This document shows, in pieces, positions 7,431 to 14,683 of a stretch of 43,976 bases of DNA. Under the pieces are notes generated by a model. That model had not been told where the DNA came from, did not search any database, and saw only the letters and a list, made by a program, of their open reading frames with translations. Made by a program: the position numbers and the translations under genes. This DNA comes from JAWODU01 sp046483125 (GTDB lineage Bacteria > Verrucomicrobiota > Kiritimatiellia > UBA8416 > JAWODU01), in NCBI GenBank assembly GCA_046483125.1, contig JAWODU010000023.1, positions 1 through 43,976 of the forward strand. The letters run 5' to 3'. Position 1 is the first letter of the stretch, and every line of letters starts with the position of its first letter.

Positions 7431-8303
7431 CTATACTTCAATTCCCCAGACGGTTCTGAGTACGAAGCCTATAAGGAAACTCAAAGCCGCGACCCCCATG
7501 CTGAGACCGGCCATCTCGGCGAAGCGTTTCCCGAAGGGGATGTCCCTGGCGACGGATATGTAGTAATTGAAAAAAGCGATAATCAAGACCGCTGAAGCCA
7601 TCGTACACCCGAGTGCAATCCAGAAATTGGACGCAAGAAGATAGGGCAGGATCAGCACTATGACGGTAAACAGGTAAGCCGTCCCCGTGTAGAGCGCCGC
7701 GAGGAGGGGTTTCTGAGAAGTGTTTTCCGTTTTCGTGGAAAGATATTCCGAGGCCGCCATCGAAAACGCCGCCGCTATCCCGGTAATCGATCCGGTGAGA
7801 GCGATGAGCCTGCTGTTCTGCAAAGCAAGGGTGAGACCGGCCAGCGCTCCGGTGAGTTCCACGAGCGCGTCGTTGAGGCCGAGCACTATGGAGCCGACGT
7901 AGCGGAGGCGCTGTTCGTCAAGCATGGCCAGCAGGCTGTTTTCGTGCTCGTTTTCCTCCTCGGTTATCTTCCGGGCGGATGGAAGGTCCGGTGGAAGAGC
8001 TGAATACATTTCCTGGGCATCCGCCTCGCCGTGTTCCATCAGGCGAACAGCGAAGGTGAAGCCCAGCAGTCTGCTGATCAGGCAGTACTTGCGAATGCGC
8101 AGGCGATCAGGCCCTATGTCCGCCCCGGTGAGTTCTTTCCACTGGTCGTAATGACGCTTTTCGTCGGCGGAAATATCTTCCAGCAGCCGGCGGTTTGCGG
8201 GATCGCGCTGGACCTTTGCCAGCAGGCTGTATATATGGTGTTCGGTTATCTCGTTCTTCTGGAACTCGATCAGCCTGGCCCTGGTTTCGTCTGATATTTC
8301 CAT
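7431..8303 (-). CDS. Ferritin-like/VIT1-CCC1 family metal transporter (membrane-bound ferritin type)
   Basis: A 290-residue protein with two parts. Residues 1-130 form a ferritin-like/rubrerythrin helical bundle with diiron-type Glu/His residues (NEITEHHIYSLL, then ADEKRHYDQW, RLMEHGEADAQEMY and EEENEHENSLLAM). Residues 135-290 are a VIT1/CCC1 membrane domain with about five hydrophobic segments, beginning VGSIVLGLNDALVELTGALA and including AAAFSMAASEYLSTKTE. Proteins of this architecture move Fe(II) or Mn(II) across the inner membrane and use the ferritin domain to sense or load iron. It is transcribed toward tRNA-Asn. Its start lies 10 bp from the six-hairpin array, so the array would fall in its 5' leader or promoter region. 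Confidence 0.85.
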   Translation of the reverse strand: MEISDETRARLIEFQKNEITEHHIYSLLAKVQRDPANRRLLEDISADEKRHYDQWKELTGADIGPDRLRIRKYCLISRLLGFTFAVRLMEHGEADAQEMYSALPPDLPSARKITEEENEHENSLLAMLDEQRLRYVGSIVLGLNDALVELTGALAGLTLALQNSRLIALTGSITGIAAAFSMAASEYLSTKTENTSQKPLLAALYTGTAYLFTVIVLILPYLLASNFWIALGCTMASAVLIIAFFNYYISVARDIPFGKRFAEMAGLSMGVAALSFLIGFVLRTVWGIEV

Positions 8304-8312
8304 GGAGTAGAC

Positions 8313-8518
8313 TTTAACCTGAATTATTCGTGAAAATCACGAATAATCCACTTTCGCCTTTGGCGAAAGCCGTGATGTTCGCGGCTTTGCCGCGAACAAA
8401 CGGGGTTAACCACGTTTGCGAGCCGCAAAAGCGGCTCGCATCACGTCTCTCGCGCAACTTGTTGCGCCAGAGTGACCTATTCATCAACTCCGAGAGTTGA
8501 TGAATAGGTCAGGTTAAA
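8313..8518. repeat. Mirror-symmetric array of six hairpins bounded by TTTAACCTGA / TCAGGTTAAA
   Basis: Six perfect or near-perfect stems follow one another: 8323-8347, 8351-8369, 8378-8396, 8419-8439, 8447-8472 and 8475-8509. They are arranged as two inverted half-arrays around the palindrome GGTTAACC (8404-8411). Read outward, each half is CGTTTG, hairpin, CATCACG, one base, hairpin, TG or TGG, hairpin, TCAGGTTAAA. The linkers are conserved between the two halves, but the stem sequences are wholly different while still self-complementary. A short version with the same linkers recurs at 19576-19634. It lies between the VIT1 start and the GH2 gene and has no coding capacity. Function unknown. 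Confidence 0.75.
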
Positions 8519-8597
8519 CAAAAGACTATTGAAAAAAAAGCTAAAAGCGGGGATCTTGTCGCTTTGGTCTGATTCGCGAAACGGAAAGGAACACGGA

Positions 8598-10928
8598 ATG
8601 GACGGGAGAATTACAGAGAGACTCGAGGAAGGCTGGCGTTTTCACAGGGGGGACGCGGCCGGGGCGTGGCGGGAATCCACTGACGACAGCGGCTGGCGAA
8701 GAGTGACCGTGCCCCATGACTGGAGCATTGAAGGACCCTTGAATCCCCGGGACGCCGGCGGCAAGAGCGGTGGTTATCTTCCCGGCGGGCGGGCATGGTA
8801 TCGAAAAAGCTTCAAGCTTCCGGCGGGGAGAAGAGGCGGCCGCGTATTCCTGGAGTTTGACGGCGTCTACATGAACGGCACGGTGTGGGTGAACGGGCAC
8901 AGGCTGGGGACGCATCATTACGGCTACACGGGGTTCTGTTTTGAAATCACGAAGTGGTCCAGGTTTGGACGTAAACGAAACCTGGTAGCCGTGCGCGTGG
9001 ATAACTCAAAGCGCCCGAACACGCGGTGGTATTCCGGCGCGGGCATTTACCGACATGTCCGCCTGGTGGTTAAAAACGCTGTTCACATACGCCGTTACGG
9101 TGTGTCGGCGGTTACCGTCCGGGCGGGACGGGACCGCGCGAGGCTTGAAATTACATCGCTGGTCCGCAACGACTCGGAATCGTCCGCCGAAGTTTTTCTC
9201 CGCACGGCTGTTATCGAGCCCGACGGCAGAAAAGCGGCCGGTTCGCGGGACTCAAAGCGGATTCCGGCCGGGCGGACGGGAAAGTTTGTTCAGCGCGTGA
9301 CGGTAAAACGGCCGCGGCTCTGGAGCCCGGATGCGCCGTCTCTGTACAGAATCGATACCGCAGCGGGGAATTTAGAGGGAACCATGGACACCTGTTCCGC
9401 GAACTTCGGAATACGCACTTACCGGCTTGACGCTGAAAAGGGCCTGGTTCTGAACGGTAAGCCGATAAAACTGAGGGGCGTGAATATGCATCACGACAAC
9501 GGGTGCCTCGGCTCGGCGGCGTGGGACAGGGCTGAAGAGCGCCGGGTGGAACTGGTAAAGTCTATCCGGGCCAATGCCATCCGCACGAGCCATAACCCGC
9601 CTTCTCCCGCTTTTCTCGACGCGTGCGACAGGCTGGGAATTGTCGTTGTGGACGAGGCGTTTGACGAATGGAAGGTGGGAAAACTGAAATACGGGTATAA
9701 AGACTATTTCGGAAAATGCTGGCGCGACGACCTGAGGGAAATGGTTATGCGCGACAGGAATCATCCGTCGGTTTTCATATGGAGCATAGGCAACGAGGTA
9801 CCGGAGCAGGATAAAGCCTCGGGGGCGAAAACGGCCGCGATGATGGCGCGGTACGTGCGTAAGCTTGATCCGACCCGGCCGGTTGGCTACGGCGCCCATC
9901 CCAAGGGCTGGACCGACGACCTCTGGAAGGCGCTGGACGTATGCGGATACAACTACCGCGACGATCTCTACGGGAAGGACCACCGTAAATACCCCGGCCG
10001 CCGTATTTTCGGTTCGGAAACATTCGCACTGTACGCTTTCAAGACGTGGAACTGCGCCGTTGAAAACCGGCATGTCATAGGTGAATTCATCTGGACGGGG
10101 ATGGATTACATCGGAGAGTCGGGTATCGGGTTCGCCAGGGAAGAGCATACCGGGTATCCCACGCATACCGCCTGTTGCGGTGAACTTGATACGTGCGGCT
10201 TCAAGAAGACACGTTCGTGGTACCGGGACATTCTATGGGGAAAAGACCCTGTATTGCATATCGCGGTAAGGCGGCGGCTTAAGGAGGGGGAGCCCTTTCG
10301 ACTGAACCCTTGGGGCTGGCCGGAGGCAAAGTCAAGCTGGACGTGGCCCGACGCCATCCGCGAATGGCCGGCGGACGCCCCCGAGGACATGCACGTGGAC
10401 GTGTATTCGACCTGCGATGAGGTCGAACTGACCCTGAACGGAAAGAAGATAGGCCGTAATTCAACGTCGAAATTATCACGGTATATGGCCTCATGGATTA
10501 TTCCATACGAGCCCGGGATCCTGGAAGCCGTGGGATATACCGCCGGCAGGGCGGTAATGACGGACAGGCTCGTCACCGCGGGGAAGCCGGAAGCCCTGAG
10601 ACTGAAGCCGGACCGGGGCCGTATCAGGGCGGATGGACGTGATCTGTCTTATGTTACGGTTGAAGTAACCGACGGAAAGGGTCTCCGTCAGCCGAACGCG
10701 GACAACGGCATCCGGTTTTCCGTGAAGGGGCCTGGTGTTATAGCGGGCGTTGATAACGGGCATCCGGCGAGCGAGGAAGCTTATCAGGGAAGAAAGAGAA
10801 GCGCGTATAACGGCAGATGTCTTGTTGTAATAAGGGCCGGGAAAAAGCCCGGCACAATTGTACTTACAGCACGGTCTCCGGGCCTGAAGCAGGGCAGGGC
10901 GGTGATCCGTACGCGCGTCAAGGGATAG
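8598..10928 (+). CDS. Glycoside hydrolase family 2, beta-galactosidase-like
   Basis: A 776-residue protein. I chose ATG 8598 because GGAAAGGA precedes it and WRFHRGD, the usual GH2 opening, follows soon after. A TTG at 8529 extends the frame without a ribosome-binding site. In order: the N-terminal sugar-binding domain (VPHDWSIEGP, then FDGVYMNGTVWVNG), an Ig-like domain (about 155-265), the TIM barrel (GVNMHHDNGCLG, IRTSHNPPSPAFLDACDRLG) with acid/base Glu400 in WSIGNE and nucleophile Glu474 in FGSE, and C-terminal DUF4982/invasin-like domains. It probably cleaves beta-galactosides or related glycans. No signal peptide is seen, so it is probably cytoplasmic. A 10-bp hairpin spans its stop codon. 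Confidence 0.9.
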   Translation: MDGRITERLEEGWRFHRGDAAGAWRESTDDSGWRRVTVPHDWSIEGPLNPRDAGGKSGGYLPGGRAWYRKSFKLPAGRRGGRVFLEFDGVYMNGTVWVNGHRLGTHHYGYTGFCFEITKWSRFGRKRNLVAVRVDNSKRPNTRWYSGAGIYRHVRLVVKNAVHIRRYGVSAVTVRAGRDRARLEITSLVRNDSESSAEVFLRTAVIEPDGRKAAGSRDSKRIPAGRTGKFVQRVTVKRPRLWSPDAPSLYRIDTAAGNLEGTMDTCSANFGIRTYRLDAEKGLVLNGKPIKLRGVNMHHDNGCLGSAAWDRAEERRVELVKSIRANAIRTSHNPPSPAFLDACDRLGIVVVDEAFDEWKVGKLKYGYKDYFGKCWRDDLREMVMRDRNHPSVFIWSIGNEVPEQDKASGAKTAAMMARYVRKLDPTRPVGYGAHPKGWTDDLWKALDVCGYNYRDDLYGKDHRKYPGRRIFGSETFALYAFKTWNCAVENRHVIGEFIWTGMDYIGESGIGFAREEHTGYPTHTACCGELDTCGFKKTRSWYRDILWGKDPVLHIAVRRRLKEGEPFRLNPWGWPEAKSSWTWPDAIREWPADAPEDMHVDVYSTCDEVELTLNGKKIGRNSTSKLSRYMASWIIPYEPGILEAVGYTAGRAVMTDRLVTAGKPEALRLKPDRGRIRADGRDLSYVTVEVTDGKGLRQPNADNGIRFSVKGPGVIAGVDNGHPASEEAYQGRKRSAYNGRCLVVIRAGKKPGTIVLTARSPGLKQGRAVIRTRVKG

Positions 10929-10940
10929 TATCCCTTGACG
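10916..10940 (+). terminator. 10-bp perfect hairpin across the GH2 stop codon
   Basis: CGTCAAGGGA (10916-10925) pairs exactly with TCCCTTGACG (10931-10940) around a 5-nt loop that contains the TAG stop. Only TTGGG follows, so it is not a classic U-tract terminator. It may act as an attenuator or as an mRNA-stability element between the GH2 gene and sppA. Confidence 0.4.
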
Positions 10941-10969
10941 TTGGGTTCACTGCGTGCCATAAAGCCACG

Positions 10970-12046
10970 ATGAGCTTTAATGAACCTGAGAACGGAAGCC
11001 GTGTGCCTCCGCCCATGCCGGAGGCTCCACGACAGCGCAAAAAGGCGCCCTCGGGCTGTCTCTGGACCCTCATCGTTTCCCAGGCCTTGGTTCTCGTGGT
11101 TATACTGGCCGTGGCCCTCGGCGGCGTGGGCATGTGCTTCGCGTTCCGCAAGCCCGTTATGTCCCGAAAGGCGGGCGTCGACGAAATGCCCCCGATGCAG
11201 GAAATCTGGTCGTGCGGCAAAGGCGACGTAAAGGTTGTCCGGATTCCGCTCAAGGGCATGATATTGCTTGAAGAAGGGGGTTTCTTTCCGTCGGGAGCAG
11301 GTTCGGCACGGGTAGCCCTCAGAAGCATTCAGAGGGCGACGATGGATCCCAATGTCAGGGCGATCATAATGGAAATAGACAGCGGGGGAGGGGGAATTAC
11401 GGCCAGCGACGTTCTGTACAAGGCGCTTCTGGATTTTAAAAGACAGCAGAAGGGAAGAAAGGTAGTAAGCGTGTTCGGGGACGTTGCCGCATCCGGGGCC
11501 TACTACGTCGCACTGGCATCCGATCATGTTACGGCCAGGCCTACTACAATAACGGGTTCAATCGGCGTTTTGATCCAGACCTTTAACCTGCGTGAACTGG
11601 GGCGGAAGGTGGGCGTCAAGGACGTGACTATTAAATCGGGCGAAAACAAGGACCTCCTGAATCCGTTTGACGATACCGAAACCGGGCAATGGAAAGAACA
11701 GAGGGCCATGCTTCAGGGGGTGATAGACGAACTGCACGGTCGCTTCGTTTCGCTGGTGGCGAAGGGCAGGGGACTGGAGGAGGAAAGAGTACGGGAAATC
11801 GCCGACGGCAGTATTTTTACAGCTTCGAAGGCCCTTGACCTTGGACTTGTAGACGAAATCGGATACTGGGATGACGCAATGACCCGAACAAGGGAACTGT
11901 TGAGCGCGGACAAGATAAAGGTATTCCGGTACGAACCGGAGTTTTCGTTTTCGGCACTGCTGAGGTCCTCCGGCGAATGGGACCCGGTGAACAACGTCAT
12001 GCGGGAATCCCGTCAGCCGAGATTTCTTTACATGTGGCGTCCGTGA
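10970..12046 (+). CDS. sppA: Signal peptide peptidase SppA (protease IV family, S49)
   Basis: A 358-residue protein from ATG 10970. The frame is open further upstream but runs into the GH2 gene, and the residues there are not family-like. A cytoplasmic Pro/Lys-rich start is followed by one transmembrane segment (about 31-58). The catalytic domain contains MEIDSGGGG, then FGDVAASGAYYVA with nucleophile Ser175, and IKSGENKDLLNPF with Lys227 as the likely general base (52 residues on, the spacing of the Bacillus enzyme). The C-terminal part has the IADGSIFTASKALDLGLVDEIG motif. At this size it is the short single-domain bacterial form that degrades cleaved signal peptides in the membrane. Downstream is tRNA-Gly, 19 bp away. 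Confidence 0.92.
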   Translation: MSFNEPENGSRVPPPMPEAPRQRKKAPSGCLWTLIVSQALVLVVILAVALGGVGMCFAFRKPVMSRKAGVDEMPPMQEIWSCGKGDVKVVRIPLKGMILLEEGGFFPSGAGSARVALRSIQRATMDPNVRAIIMEIDSGGGGITASDVLYKALLDFKRQQKGRKVVSVFGDVAASGAYYVALASDHVTARPTTITGSIGVLIQTFNLRELGRKVGVKDVTIKSGENKDLLNPFDDTETGQWKEQRAMLQGVIDELHGRFVSLVAKGRGLEEERVREIADGSIFTASKALDLGLVDEIGYWDDAMTRTRELLSADKIKVFRYEPEFSFSALLRSSGEWDPVNNVMRESRQPRFLYMWRP

Positions 12047-12065
12047 TGTATGTTTTCGTGCCCGG

Positions 12066-12140
12066 GCGGGAGTAATTCAGAGGCAGAATGTCAGCTTCCC
12101 AAGCTGAACGTCGCCGGTTCGATTCCGGTCTCCCGCTCCA
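12066..12140 (+). tRNA. tRNA-Gly (anticodon CCC), CCA encoded
   Basis: A 75-nt cloverleaf: acceptor GCGGGAG pairs with CTCCCGC, the D arm is ATTC/GAAT, the anticodon stem TCAGC/GCTGA carries loop TTCCCAA (CCC reads GGG), the T arm is GCCGG TTCGATT CCGGT, then comes discriminator T and CCA. The 3' part from 12088 is repeated exactly 2.5 kb downstream, marking it as the integration site of a small island. Confidence 0.95.
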
Positions 12141-12141
12141 T
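12088..12141 (+). repeat. attL: 54-bp direct repeat within the 3' part of tRNA-Gly
   Basis: Bases 12088-12141 (ATGTCAGC to CTCCAT, from the end of the D arm through the CCA) are identical to 14625-14678. The copy inside the intact tRNA gene is the island end that restores the tRNA. Identity ends at 12142, where the flanks diverge. Confidence 0.9.
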
Positions 12142-12369
12142 AAAAAACCACGATTTATCCCCGTATTTATCGGTCAAAATGACAATCGGCATTTTTCTGG
12201 GACAACCTGTAACCACGCGAAACAGCACGCCCCTAGTGCCGTTGGATGCGAGACTGGACAAAGCCTGGTCAACGGCGGCACGGCCGGCAATATCAAGAAA
12301 ATCCTTTGCCGTGAACGCAGTCCGCCGCGCTTTCATTCTCTTGAGTATCTTATCTTCAACGGACAGCAT
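12142..12369 (-). pseudogene. DUF6088 (AbiEi-like antitoxin) N-terminal fragment, decayed
   Basis: From ATG 12369 the frame reads DKILKRMKARRTAFTAKDFL, then AAVDQALSSLASNGT, the winged-helix start of the DUF6088 type IV antitoxin family. After Asn-Gly-Thr, where the family continues roughly as IRRxxRGxYDxP, the frame no longer matches, and another frame gives RGVSRGYRLSQ, so an indel is likely. The open frame then runs into tRNA-Gly, which gives a read-through tail with no meaning. A full antitoxin would be about 200 residues. The 3' end was probably lost when the island formed. An inverted repeat sits 19 bp upstream of the start. Confidence 0.6.
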
Positions 12370-12387
12370 CAGTATCCGCCGGGCACA

Positions 12388-12419
12388 TTGTCAGAAATAC
12401 TAGGCTGTTCTTCTGACAA
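12388..12419 (-). promoter_or_regulatory. Operator-like inverted repeat upstream of the DUF6088 fragment
   Basis: TTGTCAGAA (12388-12396) and TTCTGACAA (12411-12419) form a perfect 9-bp inverted repeat with a 14-bp spacer, ending 19 bp before the ATG at 12369. Antitoxins of this class repress their own promoter by binding such repeats. This one may be a relict of that circuit. Confidence 0.45.
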
Positions 12420-12440
12420 AGGCATCCAGGAATGCCGCAA

Positions 12441-12488
12441 AGAATCAACTATCTCCAATTTCGCGCGAGGTTGGAGATAGTTGATTCT
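12441..12488. repeat. 18-bp perfect stem hairpin inside the island
   Basis: Bases 12441-12458 (starting AGAATCAACT) are the exact reverse complement of 12471-12488, with a 12-nt loop TTTCGCGCGAGG. No U-tract follows on either strand. It lies between the two antitoxin promoter regions. It could be a bidirectional RNA structure, a replication or transfer signal, or a MITE relict. Confidence 0.5.
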
Positions 12489-12638
12489 CCGTGCAGTTGT
12501 TCCGAGTACGTCACAACTGTGCACTCGCAGTACACCACCGGTCGGAAGGAGAATAGTGATAATGACCGCCGGAAAGGTGGTAATAACGGGTTGATATTAC
12601 CTCTATTTCCCCAGTTTTTCATGGCATAGGGTAAAAAA

Positions 12639-12690
12639 GTTTGCTATATGGGTAAGTTTGCTGTTGGCAAAACTATCCCATATAGCAAAC
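12639..12690 (+). promoter_or_regulatory. Nested inverted repeat upstream of the second AbiE pair (likely autoregulatory operator)
   Basis: GTTTGCTATATGGG (12639-12652) pairs exactly with CCCATATAGCAAAC (12677-12690). Inside it AGTTTGC (12655-12661) faces GCAAAACT (12667-12674), an imperfect second repeat. The outer repeat ends 27 bp before the AbiEi ATG at 12718. AbiEi antitoxins repress their operon by binding inverted repeats in this position, so this is the best operator candidate for the pair. An mRNA hairpin is the alternative. Confidence 0.6.
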
Positions 12691-12717
12691 ATACACGCAA
12701 ATAGGGGATCATAGACC

Positions 12718-13779
12718 ATGCATGCGTACGAGCGCGACATACTGGATTCGGGGATCGCCAGGCTGAAGGAAATCCTTCATCAAGCAGGCATTGACGGCGA
12801 GCTCTGCCCGGGCGAAGCGCAACCCGGCCAGGACGCGGTCTACAGCCTGGCGAGTGAAGAGATGAGATTCTACGTTGAGGTGAAACGCTCGCTCTACCCC
12901 CATCAGGTCGCCGGAATAGCGGATCAATATCCTCAGTGGCTCCAGGACCCGCAGGGGACCCGTGAGGATCTGCTGCTTGTTATGGCGGGCGACATCACCA
13001 AATCAGCATTTGACAGGTGCGTGGAGCTCGGCCTCTGCGTAATAGCAGGGAACGGCAACGGCTACGTCCGATTCCGCCGGTTTCTCTACAAGCAGTTCGT
13101 GCCCGGCAAACAGCGGCCTGAAAGAAGCGGACCCAGTTCGATTTTCTCAGCAAAGGCATCGCGGCTGGTCCGGGCATTTCTCTGCCGATATCCTGAGCCC
13201 TGGGTTCAGTCGGAACTTGCTGAACATGCTATGGTCAGCCCTGGATACGTGAGCTCCCTGGTCAGCAAGATGCTGGACGCCGACTACATCAGACGGGACA
13301 AAAAGAAACTGCGCGTTGTTGCCCCGGACCGGCTTCTTGACGACTGGGCTTCCCGATACCGGTTTGACCGGCATAAGAGGTCCCGATTTGCCATGAGCAT
13401 GGGGGAGTACCTGCAGGGCCTTCGGAAGTTCCAGCAGGAGATGCGGCGACAAGACATTCGTTTTGCGTTCACCGGCTGGAGCGCGGCTTACCTGAGATCT
13501 CCGTACGGTGTCCCCGATGCGATTGTCGCTTATGTTGAGCGCCTGGCGGCCGGCATGCCGTTCAGGGCACTTCAGCCGGTTGAAAGTCAAGGCAATGTTC
13601 TTCTGTTGTTACCCCAGGATGAGGGAGTATTCCAGTTCGTTCAAGAAGGAGAATTCGGCTCGATGGTTGCGGATGTTCAGTGCTATCTTGATCTTCTTAA
13701 CCTGCCCGGACGTGCCGGCGAACAGGCCGAAGTACTCCGCGAGAAAAGACTGGGGTTTTCGGAGGTGAATCATGGCTAA
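12718..13779 (+). CDS. abiEi: Type IV toxin-antitoxin antitoxin, AbiEi family, long form with PD-(D/E)xK-like N-terminus (second pair)
   Basis: A 353-residue protein. Residues 1-125 resemble the restriction-endonuclease-like fold of long AbiEi antitoxins: GQDAVYSL, then RFYVEVKRSLYP (D...ExK pattern), LLLVMAGDITKSAFDRCVEL and LCVIAGNGNGYVRF. Residues 135-205 are a winged-helix domain (WVQSELAEHAMVSPGYVSSL, then VSKMLDADYIRRDKKKLRV), and the rest is the antitoxin C-terminal domain (RFAFTGWSAAYLRSPYGVPD). It differs in length and sequence from the AbiEi at 5404, so the two are not a recent duplication. AGGGGA precedes the ATG. The stop overlaps the toxin start by 8 bp. It presumably binds the inverted repeat just upstream. 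Confidence 0.82.
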   Translation: MHAYERDILDSGIARLKEILHQAGIDGELCPGEAQPGQDAVYSLASEEMRFYVEVKRSLYPHQVAGIADQYPQWLQDPQGTREDLLLVMAGDITKSAFDRCVELGLCVIAGNGNGYVRFRRFLYKQFVPGKQRPERSGPSSIFSAKASRLVRAFLCRYPEPWVQSELAEHAMVSPGYVSSLVSKMLDADYIRRDKKKLRVVAPDRLLDDWASRYRFDRHKRSRFAMSMGEYLQGLRKFQQEMRRQDIRFAFTGWSAAYLRSPYGVPDAIVAYVERLAAGMPFRALQPVESQGNVLLLLPQDEGVFQFVQEGEFGSMVADVQCYLDLLNLPGRAGEQAEVLREKRLGFSEVNHG

Positions 13780-14617
13780 CGGTAAGCCACAAGACATAAA
13801 GGGTTACACGCCGGGGCAAACAAGTCTGGCGGAACGTACATTGGTAACGGTCTGGCGGTCTGTTGGAGAATACCACCGTCATCTTGTGCTCGTTGGAGGA
13901 CTTGTCCCGCGCTATCTCATCGACCGGGCAGGCGAACGAGAAGTTCCTGTCGGGAGCGGACATTGCGGCACCATGGATGTGGATCTCGGCGTCAGTCTCG
14001 CCGTCGCCGATCTCAAGACGTATGAGAGTATCCGAGACCGATTGATCGAGCGGCTGGGATTCTGGCGGGGCGGAACCGAAGAAGGCCGTAAGCAGAAACA
14101 TTCATTTGTTTCGGAATTTGACGGCCGGGATATCAACATTGATTTCCTCACAACAAAGTACGGCGGACCGGAGAGCAAGATCCGTGCTGTGGAAAAAGAC
14201 TTGAGCGCCATACAGGCCGAGGGGTTGGGGCTGGCTTTTCAGGCCCCGGTCTTTGTCGACATACGTGCTGAACTCTTAACCGGCGATGGTTTGTACACTG
14301 CTCACGTTCCAGTTTGCAGGGCTGTTCCCTACATTATCTTGAAAGCTCTTTCGTTCAGAGACCGTGGAGAGCGGAAAGATGCTTACGATCTGGTCTACAC
14401 TCTTACACACTACCAGGACGGCCCGGCGTCGGCCGCAACGGAAGTACGCAAAGAGGAGCGTGAATCAGATTCCTTCAAACATGCTGTTGCTGCCATGAAG
14501 GAACTGTTCGCATCTGAGGTCGAAAACGGGTCGGCCGCCTACGGCAATTTCCTGGGCGACCGTTCGCTGGCGAGCATGGCCTACGCAACCGTCCAGGAAT
14601 TTATAGCAAACCTTTGA
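13772..14617 (+). CDS. abiEii: AbiEii-type nucleotidyltransferase toxin (second pair)
   Basis: A 281-residue protein with the nucleotidyltransferase core LVLVGGLVPRYLIDRA (GG motif) and CGTMDVDLGVSLAV (DxD motif), then SEFDGRDINIDFLTTKY carrying a third acidic position. The C-terminal helices include AVPYIILKALSFRDRGERKD and DAYDLVYTL, the conserved KxxDxYDL-like segment of AbiEii. It is translationally coupled to the AbiEi gene (8-bp overlap) and is the last gene of the mini-island, ending 8 bp before attR. All key residues are present, so it is probably active. Confidence 0.85.
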   Translation: MANGKPQDIKGYTPGQTSLAERTLVTVWRSVGEYHRHLVLVGGLVPRYLIDRAGEREVPVGSGHCGTMDVDLGVSLAVADLKTYESIRDRLIERLGFWRGGTEEGRKQKHSFVSEFDGRDINIDFLTTKYGGPESKIRAVEKDLSAIQAEGLGLAFQAPVFVDIRAELLTGDGLYTAHVPVCRAVPYIILKALSFRDRGERKDAYDLVYTLTHYQDGPASAATEVRKEERESDSFKHAVAAMKELFASEVENGSAAYGNFLGDRSLASMAYATVQEFIANL

Positions 14618-14624
14618 ACTACGG

Positions 14625-14678
14625 ATGTCAGCTTCCCAAGCTGAACGTCGCCGGTTCGATTCCGGTCTCCCGCTCCAT
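14625..14678 (+). repeat. attR: 54-bp copy of the tRNA-Gly 3' part
   Basis: Identical to 12088-12141. It has no tRNA 5' half (the preceding bases ACTACGG do not match), so it is not a functional tRNA. It marks the distal end of the mini-island, 6 bp from the carB stop. Confidence 0.9.
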
Positions 14679-14683
14679 TCTCC

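Larger units (their letters stand above)
12088..14678. mobile_element. 2.5-kb tRNA-Gly mini-island carrying an AbiE pair, no integrase
   Basis: The segment is bounded by 54-bp direct repeats that consist of the tRNA-Gly 3' part, the standard footprint of tyrosine-recombinase integration. Inside are a decayed DUF6088 antitoxin fragment running up to the tRNA, a 350-bp non-coding stretch with three strong inverted repeats, and a complete AbiEi/AbiEii pair whose toxin stops 8 bp before attR. No integrase is present, so it is either a non-autonomous element moved in trans or the remains of a larger island. attR ends 6 bp before the carB stop. Confidence 0.85.

Noticed and set aside
8313..8518. 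CRISPR array or integron attC cluster
   Set aside because: There are no equal direct repeats with unique spacers; the conserved parts are linkers and the stems vary. No cas or integron integrase genes are near, and the attC R/L box pattern is not seen.
14625..14678. A second functional tRNA-Gly gene
   Set aside because: Only the part from the end of the D arm onward is present. The 5' acceptor and D arm are missing, so it is the attR copy.
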